Shown one piece after another: positions 7,274 to 14,316 of a stretch of DNA of 14,554 nucleotides. Under the pieces are notes generated by a model. It was given only the letters and a program-made list of their open reading frames with translations. It had not been told where the DNA came from and made no database searches. A program made the position numbers and the translations under genes. Position 1 is the first letter of the stretch. Each line of letters opens with the position of its first letter. This stretch comes from Deltaproteobacteria bacterium (lineage in GTDB: Bacteria > Desulfobacterota > Desulfobacteria > Desulfobacterales > ETH-SRB1). The stretch lies in contig JAFDFV010000016.1 of the NCBI GenBank assembly GCA_019309665.1, forward strand, positions 1 through 14,554. The letters run 5' to 3'.

Positions 7274-7597
7274 AGTGCCTAAAGTGAGCTAAAGTGCCTA
7301 AAATGCCTAAAGTTAAGGAATGCGCCCCCGGCGCTGCTAATTTTAACTTTTACCAGGCAAATTAGCTTACTTGAAACCCTGGCAAAAAAATAATCTACGC
7401 TAATGAAGTATGAAGTGACTAAAGTGCCTAAAATTTTGGAATTTTGTTAATTTTACCCGCCCGCCTCGCCTGAGCGAGCCAACAAAAGGACGAAGAGCAT
7501 TGAGTACGGCTCGTGATGGCGCGCAGGTATGAATTGATGGAGCGAAGCGACACCTTAACTTTAGGCACTTTAGCTCACTTTAGGCATTTTAGGCACT
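7274..7597. repeat. Element bounded by inverted arrays of a 9-nt unit (AGTGCCTAA)
   Basis: The left array 7274-7318 reads, unit by unit, AGTGCCTAA, AGTGAGCTAA, AGTGCCTAA, AATGCCTAA, AGTTAAGG. The right array 7553-7597 on the opposite strand reads AGTGCCTAA, AATGCCTAA, AGTGAGCTAA, AGTGCCTAA, AGTTAAGG. Both are 45 nt with the same first and last units, but the three middle units are cyclically permuted. A shorter array, AGTGACTAA plus AGTGCCTAA, lies at 7414-7431. Between the arrays is 234 bp, the later part GC-rich with a small hairpin CTCGC-CTGA-GCGAG at 7465-7478. No protein is encoded. It could be a MITE-like element or a structural intergenic repeat. Confidence 0.8.
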
Positions 7598-7674
7598 TAA
7601 CAGTTTATTTGTCTCAAATTTAGATCTTTCATAAAGCTAAAGCTAAAGCGTTACGTTTTTCGGAGGTTTTGTTT

Positions 7675-8997
7675 ATGAATCCTATTGCGATACAGCTTAA
7701 TAATATTATCGATAAAGGGAATCCCTATGTAATGGGAATGCTGTCTAAAATTGGTAAAAATCTTTTTTTTCCAAAAGGCATCTTGAGCCAGAGCGCAGAG
7801 GCAAAGGAAAAAGCCTATAAGATTAACGCAACAATCGGTATAGCTAAAGAGCAGGGTAGAACCATGCATTTTAATTCGGTTGTATCGTCGATAAAGGAAA
7901 TTCGTCCCAGAGAGTCATTAACTTATGCTCCATCATTTGGTGTTCCCGCCTTAAGAAAGATATGGCAGAAATCTCAATTTGAAAAAAACCCTTCTCTATC
8001 CGGCAAATCCATAAGTATGCCTGTGGTTACATGCGGTATTACTCATGCCATCAGTGTATTTGCAGATGTCTGGGTGGATCCGGGTGACGTTATAATATTA
8101 CCCGACATGATGTGGGGAAACTATAACCTTATTTTAAATGTTAGAAAAATGGCAAGAATCAGCAAATATCCTTTTTTTTCAGAAAAATGGGGATACAACC
8201 TTAAGGCCTTTGAGGAAAAGGTAAGGGATGAGGCAAAAAAACATGAAAAGATCATCGTTTTGCTTAATTTTCCGCACAACCCTACCGGATATACTCTTAC
8301 CGAGAAAGAGGCAGACAGCATAGTTAAAACTCTTATTGATGTAGCAGAAGGGGGAACAAACATAATCGCTGTGTCTGATGATGCTTATTTCGGACTTTTT
8401 TACGAAGAAGGGATATTAAAAGAATCTATATTTGCACGTCTTAATGGGCTGCACCCCAGGCTTCTCGCTGTAAAGCTTGATGGCGCAACAAAAGAGAACT
8501 TCGTGTGGGGCTTGAGAGTAGGTTTTATTACGTACGGATGTCAAACCGAAGATGATCCCGCAAATATTTATGACGCTCTTGAAAGAAAAACCGCCGGAGG
8601 TGTAAGAGGCTCCATATCCAATGCATCACATCTAGGCCAGTCTATAATATTAAAGTCTATGCAGCATGTAAAATATCCTGAAGAGAAGACAGAGAAGTTC
8701 GAAATACTTAAAAATAGAGCAGTGCGAGTTAAAGAAGTTCTTTTGGATTCCAGATACAAAGACGCCTGGGATGTTTATCCCTTTAATTCAGGGTACTTTA
8801 TGTGTATCAGACTAAAGCGGGTTGATGCTGAAAAACTCAGGCTTCATCTTCTGGAAAAATACGGAGTCGGGCTTATTTCCATGGGAGAATCCAATTTAAG
8901 AATAGCCTTTTCATGCCTGGAAGAGGACGATATCCCTGAGTTGTTCGATATCATATTAAAAGGGATTGAAGATTTAAGGGCAGGGGTCGGGGATTAG
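7675..8997 (+). CDS. PLP-dependent class I/II aminotransferase
   Basis: The product is a fold-type I aminotransferase of about 440 residues that should act in the cytoplasm on an amino acid and a 2-oxo acid; the substrate cannot be read from the sequence. Landmarks are VTCGITHAISVFADVWVDPGD for the cofactor-phosphate loop, NFPHNPTGYTLTE with the PLP-contacting Asn, AVSDDAYFGLFY with the Asp that binds the PLP nitrogen, and the probable Schiff-base Lys273 in KLDGATKENFVWGLRVGF. A conserved Arg near LRIAF would bind the carboxylate. I choose ATG 7675-7677 because CGGAGG at 7661-7666 stands 8 nt before it; a TTG two codons earlier would be too close. The ClC gene follows after 40 nt on the same strand. 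A long repeat element lies directly upstream. Confidence 0.88.
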   Translation: MNPIAIQLNNIIDKGNPYVMGMLSKIGKNLFFPKGILSQSAEAKEKAYKINATIGIAKEQGRTMHFNSVVSSIKEIRPRESLTYAPSFGVPALRKIWQKSQFEKNPSLSGKSISMPVVTCGITHAISVFADVWVDPGDVIILPDMMWGNYNLILNVRKMARISKYPFFSEKWGYNLKAFEEKVRDEAKKHEKIIVLLNFPHNPTGYTLTEKEADSIVKTLIDVAEGGTNIIAVSDDAYFGLFYEEGILKESIFARLNGLHPRLLAVKLDGATKENFVWGLRVGFITYGCQTEDDPANIYDALERKTAGGVRGSISNASHLGQSIILKSMQHVKYPEEKTEKFEILKNRAVRVKEVLLDSRYKDAWDVYPFNSGYFMCIRLKRVDAEKLRLHLLEKYGVGLISMGESNLRIAFSCLEEDDIPELFDIILKGIEDLRAGVGD

Positions 8998-9037
8998 AGT
9001 TAAGGAGAAGTCCCCGAAATCCGAACCCTGTCACAAA

Positions 9038-10870
9038 ATGGCTGTATTTATTAATCAATTTAAGAAAATCTTACAGTTCGTTACCGGCAGAGAAAGATCT
9101 GTCAATATAGCTCTTGCCGGCAAGTGGACTCTTTATTTTATAGCAATTGGCGTTATTGCCGGTCTCGGCTCAGTTGTTTTTCATTATCTATGCCAGCTTG
9201 GAATTCATTACTTTATGGATTTTATAGCTGGTTATAGACCTCCGTTCCCTGTCGGTGAGCATAATCCTCTGTCACCAACAACGACACCCTTTAATAGATG
9301 GATTCTGCTTTTTCTTCCTGCTTTTGGAGGAATTCTGAGTGGCTGGCTTGTATATTCATTTGCACCGGAAGCAGAAGGACATGGAACAGATGCCGCCATT
9401 GATTCATATCATAGAAAAGGCGGCTTTATGCGAGGCAGGGTTCCAATTATAAAAACCATAGCTTCGGCCATCACTCTTACAACAGGAGGTTCAGGAGGCA
9501 GGGAGGGTCCTATAGCTCAAATTGGGGCGGGATTTGGTTCATTTCTTGCGACAAAGTTAAAGCTTTCCGACAGAGAGCGCAGGATAATGATGGCTGCCGG
9601 CGTGGGTGCCGGTGTAGGAAGTATTTTCAGGGCTCCTCTGGCAGGAGCACTTTTTGCTGCCGAAGTCCTATACAGAGATCCTGAATTTGAGTCGGAAGTT
9701 ATTATACCTGCGGGGATTTCTTCCGTTGTTGCCTATTGCGTGTTTTGCCTGGTTTTCGGCTGGGGGTCTCTGTTTGAGTCGCCGGATTTTAAATTCCGCA
9801 ATCCGCTGGAATTAGGACCTTATATCGTTCTTGCTTTGATTCTTGTAAGTGTAGGTGTTTTTTATATTAAATCATTTTATAGTGTAACCAGATTTTTTAA
9901 ATCATTAAATATTCCAAATCACATAAAGCCGGCTATCGGTGGACTCTGTACGGGCATAATAGGTTTCTTTTTGCCTCAAACCCTGGCTTTTGGATATGGT
10001 TTTGCTCAGAAAGCGATTTGTAATGAGCTGACGATACCTTTTTTGCTCTTTCTTGCAGTCGGCAAAATTTTAACAACATCATTTTCTATTGGTTCGGGAG
10101 GGAGTGGGGGTGTTTTCGGGCCTTCGATTGTAATCGGTGGAGCAGTAGGCGGTGTGGTTGGAAAAGTTTTCAATCAAATTATACCGGGGGTTGTAACTCA
10201 GCCCGGAGCCTTTGTAATTGTAGGTATGGCCGGCTTTTTTACGGCTGTTTCAAATACTCCTATTTCAACCATTATATTTGTAAGTGAGATGACCAATTCT
10301 TATCATCTGCTTTTGCCGAGTCTTCTTGTTTGCTCTGTGTCTTACCTTGCAGCTCAGAAATGGACTATTTATAAAAAGCAGGTAAAAAGCAAGATAGATT
10401 CTCCGGCACATGCAGGAGATTTTTTTGTAGATATTTTGCAAACAATTAAGGTGAAGGATTTAATGCACCTCGTGAAAAAGGTAACCCTGATCCCTCAGGA
10501 CATGCCTTTTTTGGATTTTAAGGAGTTTTTTTCAAAAACAAAGCAGCATTATTTCCCTGTTATGGACCAAAATGAAAGACTTGTCGGAATGTTTTCCAGT
10601 ACTGATATCAGGGAGGTGCTCTTTTCGCAGGAGATCGAACAACTTGTTGTAATGCAGGATATTGCTACACCTGATATAATTGTAACTACAGCCTCAGAAG
10701 ATCTTAACTCCGTACTTAGAAAGTTTACCATAAAAAATATAGACAGCCTTCCTGTAGTTAAAGATGATGACCATGCTATTCTTGTCGGAATGCTGAACAG
10801 GAGAGAAGTAATTTCTTTTTACAATCAGCAGGTACAGAAGAAAAAGAATAGGGCGGAAAAAAATAGGTAG
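9038..10870 (+). CDS. ClC-family chloride channel or transporter with C-terminal CBS pair
   Basis: This inner-membrane protein of 610 residues has a ClC membrane domain of many hydrophobic helices (about 30-445) followed by two CBS domains (about 473-530 and 540-597) that usually bind nucleotides and regulate. Key motifs are GSGGREGP at about 151-158, with the gating Glu156, and GSGGSGGVFGP at about 352-362. Where many ClC proteins have GSGIP it has GHGTD. At the position of the inner proton-pathway glutamate of E. coli ClC-ec1 it has Val210 (AGALFAAEVLYRD), as in channel-type members, so chloride conduction without proton exchange is possible but unproven. The start lacks a close Shine-Dalgarno; AAGGAG at 9002-9007 is about 30 nt away, so translation may be coupled to the aminotransferase. 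The end is Lys/Arg-rich. Confidence 0.92.
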   Translation: MAVFINQFKKILQFVTGRERSVNIALAGKWTLYFIAIGVIAGLGSVVFHYLCQLGIHYFMDFIAGYRPPFPVGEHNPLSPTTTPFNRWILLFLPAFGGILSGWLVYSFAPEAEGHGTDAAIDSYHRKGGFMRGRVPIIKTIASAITLTTGGSGGREGPIAQIGAGFGSFLATKLKLSDRERRIMMAAGVGAGVGSIFRAPLAGALFAAEVLYRDPEFESEVIIPAGISSVVAYCVFCLVFGWGSLFESPDFKFRNPLELGPYIVLALILVSVGVFYIKSFYSVTRFFKSLNIPNHIKPAIGGLCTGIIGFFLPQTLAFGYGFAQKAICNELTIPFLLFLAVGKILTTSFSIGSGGSGGVFGPSIVIGGAVGGVVGKVFNQIIPGVVTQPGAFVIVGMAGFFTAVSNTPISTIIFVSEMTNSYHLLLPSLLVCSVSYLAAQKWTIYKKQVKSKIDSPAHAGDFFVDILQTIKVKDLMHLVKKVTLIPQDMPFLDFKEFFSKTKQHYFPVMDQNERLVGMFSSTDIREVLFSQEIEQLVVMQDIATPDIIVTTASEDLNSVLRKFTIKNIDSLPVVKDDDHAILVGMLNRREVISFYNQQVQKKKNRAEKNR

Positions 10871-10881
10871 CTGTTCACGGC

Positions 10882-10908
10882 TTGAAACTTGAAATTGGAA
10901 ATTGGGAA
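10882..10908. repeat. TTGAAAC/TTGGAAA heptamer repeat
   Basis: Four consecutive heptamer-like units, TTGAAAC, TTGAAAT, TGGAAAT and TGGGAAG, fill the gap between the converging ClC and truA genes. It is short and could be chance, but it resembles the other short-unit intergenic repeats here. Confidence 0.4.
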
Positions 10909-10942
10909 GAACAGTACAAAAGCATGAAGGCCAAATTGTTAC

Positions 10943-11683
10943 TTAATATTTAACGTGCATTAAAAACAGACCGTGCGGAGGGGCTGTGGCTCCGGCTTTA
11001 TTGCGGTCCATGGAAAGAAGTATTTGCTTGAAGTCGTCAGGTGTGATTTTGTGAAGCCCAACATCTGCAAGAGTACCAACAATATTGCGTACCATATACT
11101 TTAAAAAACCATCCGCTTTTATTTCAATGTAAAGATACTGATCATTTTTTTCCTTAATTTTTGCATCAATAATATTTCTTATTGTATGTGACCTTGGGCT
11201 TCCCGTTCCTTCAAATGCCTTAAAATCATGTGCGCCTATAATGTGTGATACAGCGGATTCCATCGCATTAAGATCAAGCTTTTTGCGTATGAACCATGCA
11301 TACTGCCTGCCAATAGCGGCAGGTGTATAGCAATTTAAAATTCTGTAGCTGTAAGTTTTGTTTTTTACATCATATCGGGCATGGAATTTTTCATCAACCT
11401 CCTTGCATTCCTTTATTACAATATCATCCGGCAGGAGGCTGTTTAACCCTCTATAGAATTCTTTTGGCAACAGATTTGTATCGCAATGAAAGCCGGCTAC
11501 TTGACCAAAAGCGTGGACTCCTGCGTCAGTTCTGCCAGAGCCCGTCAGGCTAACTTTATTGCCCGTCATTCTCATCAAAGCTTTTTCAATTTCTCCCTGA
11601 ATTGTACGCAGATTCTTCTGCCTCTGCCAGCCATGATAGGACCTGCCGTCATATTCTATTATTAATTTAAAGTTTTTAGGCAT
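10943..11683 (-). CDS. truA: tRNA pseudouridine(38-40) synthase
   Basis: The enzyme converts uridines 38-40 of the tRNA anticodon arm to pseudouridine. The 246 residues match the family length. It begins with the RNA-binding IEYDGRSYHGWQRQKNLRTI, has the catalytic Asp53 in GSGRTDAGVHAFGQVAGF, then LPDDIVIKECKEV, FHARYDVKNKTYSYRI, the C-terminal FLKYMVRNIVGTLADVG and the closing PHGLFLMHVKY. The ATG at 11681-11683 is supported by the conserved N-terminus; only a weak, distant GGGG-type ribosome site is visible. It converges with the ClC gene across 72 bases. Degraded accessory DNA starts directly behind it, so truA marks the end of the ordinary gene order. Confidence 0.95.
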   Translation of the reverse strand: MPKNFKLIIEYDGRSYHGWQRQKNLRTIQGEIEKALMRMTGNKVSLTGSGRTDAGVHAFGQVAGFHCDTNLLPKEFYRGLNSLLPDDIVIKECKEVDEKFHARYDVKNKTYSYRILNCYTPAAIGRQYAWFIRKKLDLNAMESAVSHIIGAHDFKAFEGTGSPRSHTIRNIIDAKIKEKNDQYLYIEIKADGFLKYMVRNIVGTLADVGLHKITPDDFKQILLSMDRNKAGATAPPHGLFLMHVKY

Positions 11684-12115
11684 AGTTAATTAAAAAATAC
11701 CCCTGCCTTTTGTGCCTTCCACTTGCCGGATCAAATCCACGCTGCAGGTCGTCCCGACATGGGCATCTTCCGTGCGAACGGTTTCGTGAATGGCCTGTTC
11801 CTCATAGCATTATCATTAGCCGCCTACTATCTTAATGTAATGTTACGCCTTTCCAGTACAGCATGGTTCATTAATAATATTAACAGGAACTTTGCGGGAA
11901 CACAAAAAAGCTGTCACATAACCATCACATAAGTAACTAATTGATTTAAAATATATTTTTGTGTGCCGGCACCTCTCGGTCACAAAGATGATCACATAAA
12001 ATACATAAGTGATAGACTTACGCCTCAGCAAACTCCCATCTTTTCCATTTCAACTATTTTGCCACTACAATTTCAATCACCATCAAAATGAGCTCTACAC
12101 GAGCATAATATGCAA
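11684..12115. other. Non-coding stretch with possible gene scraps
   Basis: No intact gene is visible. At about 11697-11805 the minus strand has a short open frame that looks more coding-like and is more GC-rich than its surroundings (TVRTEDAHVGTTCSVDLIRQ), closed at its 5' side by several stops; I cannot assign it. At 11958-11986 a hairpin pairs TTTGTG with CACAAA around CCG/CGG. Further on, AT-rich sequence has imperfect ATCACATAA copies (about 11919, 11991). The rest shows nothing I can name. Confidence 0.45.
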
Positions 12116-12530
12116 TTATGCCCAGAACGGGGTACATATTTCGCGTGCTTACGAGAAGCGCTTTCCGGATCGTGGGGTTTCACCAAACCGGCATTCATGG
12201 TGTCGGCGATAATCCGTGATGCCACGGAGTAATTCTTGTCTTCAATAGAAAATCGCTTACGTAATGAAACATTAGTCATCTGATTATTTGAAACATATCG
12301 CAAGCAGGCGTGCTGGTAGCAGGCCCGTATTTTGTCTTTCTTAGGAACGTGGACTAATTAACTTCCACAAGTAGGCGCATAGATTTGGGTCAAATTTGTT
12401 CGATCTCAGACCACAAAAGTTGATGGAATAGCGAGCTATTTCAATGTTTTTGTGATTTGAAATCGGGCATATTTCGTCCACGTTCCTTATCCATTTTGGT
12501 AAGTACTTTGGGAGCAAACAAAGGTACTGT
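12116..12530 (-). pseudogene. 3' end of a RecG/AlbA_2-type ATP-binding protein gene, interrupted by a short element
   Basis: Reading on the minus strand, 12530-12487 gives TVPLFAPKVLTKMD; after a 143-bp insertion the frame resumes as KKDKIRACYQHACLRYVSNN and QMTNVSLRKRFSIEDKNYS, then VASRIIADTMNAGLVKP and DPESASRKHAKYVP. Removing the insertion plus one TAA copy reads MDKKDKIRACYQHACL without a break. The family as I remember it (AlbA_2 domain, often named RecG-like helicase or transcriptional regulator) ends in YVPFWA or similar. Here FWA and a stop follow in another frame (12116-12127), so a small indel near 12128 is a second lesion. Everything N-terminal of the fragment, including the AlbA_2 and ATP-binding parts, is missing. 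The family call rests on memory of this C-terminal signature. Confidence 0.65.
12344..12486. mobile_element. 143-bp MITE-like element with 11-bp terminal inverted repeats and TTA duplication
   Basis: GGAACGTGGAC at 12344-12354 is exactly repeated as its complement GTCCACGTTCC at 12476-12486. TTA flanks both sides (12341-12343, 12487-12489), consistent with a 3-bp target duplication. The interior has no open frame but has a bulged hairpin at 12412-12454 (CACAAAA/TTTTGTG, TTGA/TCAA, AATAGC/GCTATT). Precise removal with one TTA rejoins a conserved reading frame, which strongly supports insertion. No transposase is present, so it must have been mobilised in trans; the parent IS family is not identifiable here. 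Confidence 0.82.
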
Positions 12531-12635
12531 TTTGCATTTTTGCATTGCTTTCAGCCATGCTGGCCATTCTTCTATGATCATAGCCACTAACATGAGTATG
12601 AGGTTTAAGGGCAGCTAACCAACAATTAAAATACT

Positions 12636-12929
12636 CTAAAACGAAGTATGTTTAACGTCGTTGTTTGTCGCCGTTAATCTTTTTTTGGCTATATTCAAAT
12701 ACTCTATATTATCATCAATACCAACAAATTTTCGATTTAGTCTTTTACATACAACTCCCGTTGTGCCACTCCCACAAAAGGGATCGAATACTAAATCGTT
12801 GATATTACTGGATGCTATTATAGCTCTTTGAACGACTTCTTCCGGCTTTTGTGTTGGATGTTTCCCAAAAATTTTTTTAGAATTATTGGCTGATGATATT
12901 TTCCAGATATCTCTCCATACAGATTTCAT
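12636..12929 (-). pseudogene. C-terminal part of a beta-type DNA adenine/cytosine-N4 methyltransferase
   Basis: The 97-residue frame holds FGKHPTQKPEEVVQRAI (about 21-37) and the SAM-binding motif I DPFCGSGTT (about 49-57), then GVVCKRLNRKFVGIDDNIEY and LNIAKKRL. In beta-class enzymes this is the C-terminal half; the catalytic DPPY half should lie upstream and is absent. The frame upstream of ATG 12927-12929 adds NEEP and then meets TAA, so the fragment begins inside the original protein (NEEPMKSVWRDIW). A GAGGA before this internal Met could allow translation, but without DPPY no methylation is expected. The remains of an MT-A70 methyltransferase gene lie immediately upstream on the same strand, ending 33 bases before it. 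Confidence 0.75.
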
Positions 12930-12962
12930 TGGTTCCTCGTTTTAAAACCTTCTTGTTATATT

Positions 12963-13290
12963 TTACCCAACTTTAACTTTATTAAACGGAATGACTTTTT
13001 CTGTTTGAGAGTGATTTGAATATGTTGCCCAATCTGGGGTATATTCTTCAGATTGATTACCCCAAGTAATCCATCCTTTTCTTGTCCCTCTTCCAAAAAA
13101 GCTCTAAATATGGACCCCAACTGCAAGATTCAATTATATCGTACTGTTCATCTGGTTTCCTGCTATGTTCTCTTTTGCGTGAAGATATAATATTTTCCTG
13201 ACTTCTTCCTGGTTGTAAAGTTCTAATATTTTTTCCACGAACACCAAATAAAATCATTTCCGTCATATTCCTGAAATAAAATCCAACCCC
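12963..13290 (-). pseudogene. MT-A70 family DNA N6-adenine methyltransferase, 5'-truncated and frameshifted
   Basis: From 13290 downward the strand reads GVGFYFRNMTEMILFGVRGK, then SRKREHSRKPDEQYDIIESC and SWGPYLELF, all typical of the C-terminal half of bacterial MT-A70 proteins. That frame then gives a short nonsense tail ending at 13057. Shifting by one base at the A run in the window (13094-13099) restores GRGTRKGWITWGNQSEEYTP, then DWATYSNHSQTEKVIPFNKV and a TAA at 12963-12965. One extra base in that homopolymer explains the break. The N-terminal half with the DPPW-type catalytic motif is missing: upstream of 13290 the frame stays open briefly but no longer looks like the family. Phage and mobile-island genes of this type modify adenine in DNA; this copy is almost certainly inactive. 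Confidence 0.8.
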
Positions 13291-13492
13291 CCGTCTATCA
13301 GGGCCACCATCCTTCCTATGACCGAAGAATGGAAAAACGGCCTGATTGCAGCCTTTGATTATATCGTGAGCCTGGGACGAATCCCTGTCAGCCGGTCAAT
13401 TTAAACCTGAACAACATCAATTAGATAAACACCCTACCGAAGGCTTCTTTCGACATCCTTTTTTAACTGATGTAAACCAGAAAAAACCTTAA

Positions 13493-13666
13493 AATTCAGT
13501 TGACTTTTATGGAAGGGCAGTAAGTTATGATTTTACGGAAACGAATGAATTATCTCTTGCCTATGCCATATCGGTACACAAGTCACAGGGTTCGGAATAT
13601 CCCGCAGTCATTATACCTCTAATGACACAGCATTATGCCCTGCTCCAGAGGAACCATTTATACACT
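13493..13666 (+). pseudogene. RecD2-type helicase remnant (superfamily 1 motif V region)
   Basis: About 58 residues are left of a protein that is normally around 720. They read NSVDFYGRAVSYDFTETNEL, then SLAYAISVHKSQGSEYPAVI and IPLMTQHYALLQRNHLYT. VHKSQGSEYP is the hallmark of the RecD/RecD2 C-terminal helicase domain. A stop (13490-13492) closes the frame just before the fragment. After LYT, where the family continues with TRGK-type sequence, the frame turns into unrelated residues and ends at 13715-13717. Both ends are therefore broken. It lies on the strand opposite to the methyltransferase remnants, so the scraps come from at least two events. Confidence 0.8.
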
Positions 13667-13713
13667 TACCAACGTCCGACTACTCGACCTTCCGCGTTAG
13701 AAGTGGAGAAATG

Positions 13714-14157
13714 TTAAAGGGATTCCATTATTGCATCCAGGTTTTGGTCTTTAGCCTTGAATTTCACTCCAATTCCCTTTGGCACGGTCCAAACAACTTT
13801 CCCGGGGAGTTCTATCGGTTCTTGTTTTTTGGTCTGAGTTGGAAAATTGACTGTTATCTCCTGTCCCACAGAGAATGCCATGTCAGTTTCGATAGACAGT
13901 ATAAACATCCCGCCGGCGCTTATGTCTTTCACCAGGCCCTTGAAGGCATCTCCCCAGGTGGAGTAGTTTACAGTTATGGAGCATGGTTTTCTATCATGTT
14001 TTCTTCGGTTGGTTTTTCGCAGATCATCGAGCACGCTCAAAAGCTTTTGTTTCTGGTCTTCGGATGCGTTGTCGATAAAAGGGGAGATATCCGTGAGCAA
14101 TTCTTTTAAACGACCTGTGAGACTATTTTTTTCGGATTGTTGGATGGAATCTGTCAT
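13714..14157 (-). CDS. PilZ domain protein, probable cyclic di-GMP receptor
   Basis: The 147-residue cytoplasmic protein has an N-terminal helical segment (about 1-48, LTGRLKELLTDISPFIDN) and a PilZ domain from about 50. Both cyclic di-GMP motifs are intact: RxxxR as R52-K-H-D-R56 and D-x-S-x-x-G as DISAGG at about 78-83. It should bind c-di-GMP and control motility, adhesion or polysaccharide output through an unknown partner. I take ATG 14155-14157 as start because GGGAG at 14166-14170 lies 8 nt before it; the longer frame starting with TTG at 14223 has no ribosome site. No partner gene is adjacent. Its stop overlaps the end of the frame running out of the RecD2 remnant on the other strand. 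Confidence 0.88.
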   Translation of the reverse strand: MTDSIQQSEKNSLTGRLKELLTDISPFIDNASEDQKQKLLSVLDDLRKTNRRKHDRKPCSITVNYSTWGDAFKGLVKDISAGGMFILSIETDMAFSVGQEITVNFPTQTKKQEPIELPGKVVWTVPKGIGVKFKAKDQNLDAIMESL

Positions 14158-14316
14158 AGGGCACACTCCCAATAACGAAATAGCTTGTTTTAAGGTAAGG
14201 TAACCTGTAGCTAAAATCCTCAAAAGTCAATTTGGTAACTGAGGAAACTCTTAAAAAATAACCCGTTGAAGCCATTTTAGTCAAGAACTAATTAAACACC
14301 AAAGTCCCGCTCTGCC

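Larger units (their letters stand above)
7070..7674. other. Intergenic spacer with terminator and permuted-array element
   Basis: No gene is seen. The spacer contains the terminator at 7094-7130 and the 9-nt-unit element at 7274-7597. A short CCAGG/CCTGG pairing lies near 7352-7379 and a GC-rich core at about 7456-7552. TTGACA at 7166-7171 has only a poor -10 match downstream, so I do not call a promoter for the aminotransferase gene. Confidence 0.6.

Noticed and set aside
7274..7597. CRISPR-like array
   Set aside because: The 9-nt units abut directly, with no unique spacers of regular length, and the arrays are inverted to each other.
11697..11805. Minus-strand scrap TVRTEDAHVGTTCSVDLIRQ
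   Set aside because: It looks coding-like but is too short and unassignable to report as a gene.
13318..13401. Short plus-strand frame (MTEEWKNGLIAAFDYIVSLG)
   Set aside because: It is only 28 residues, unrecognised and without a ribosome site; it may be another scrap but cannot be supported.
13711..14109. 132-residue plus-strand frame
   Set aside because: It is antisense to the PilZ gene, whose frame has intact motifs and a proper start.
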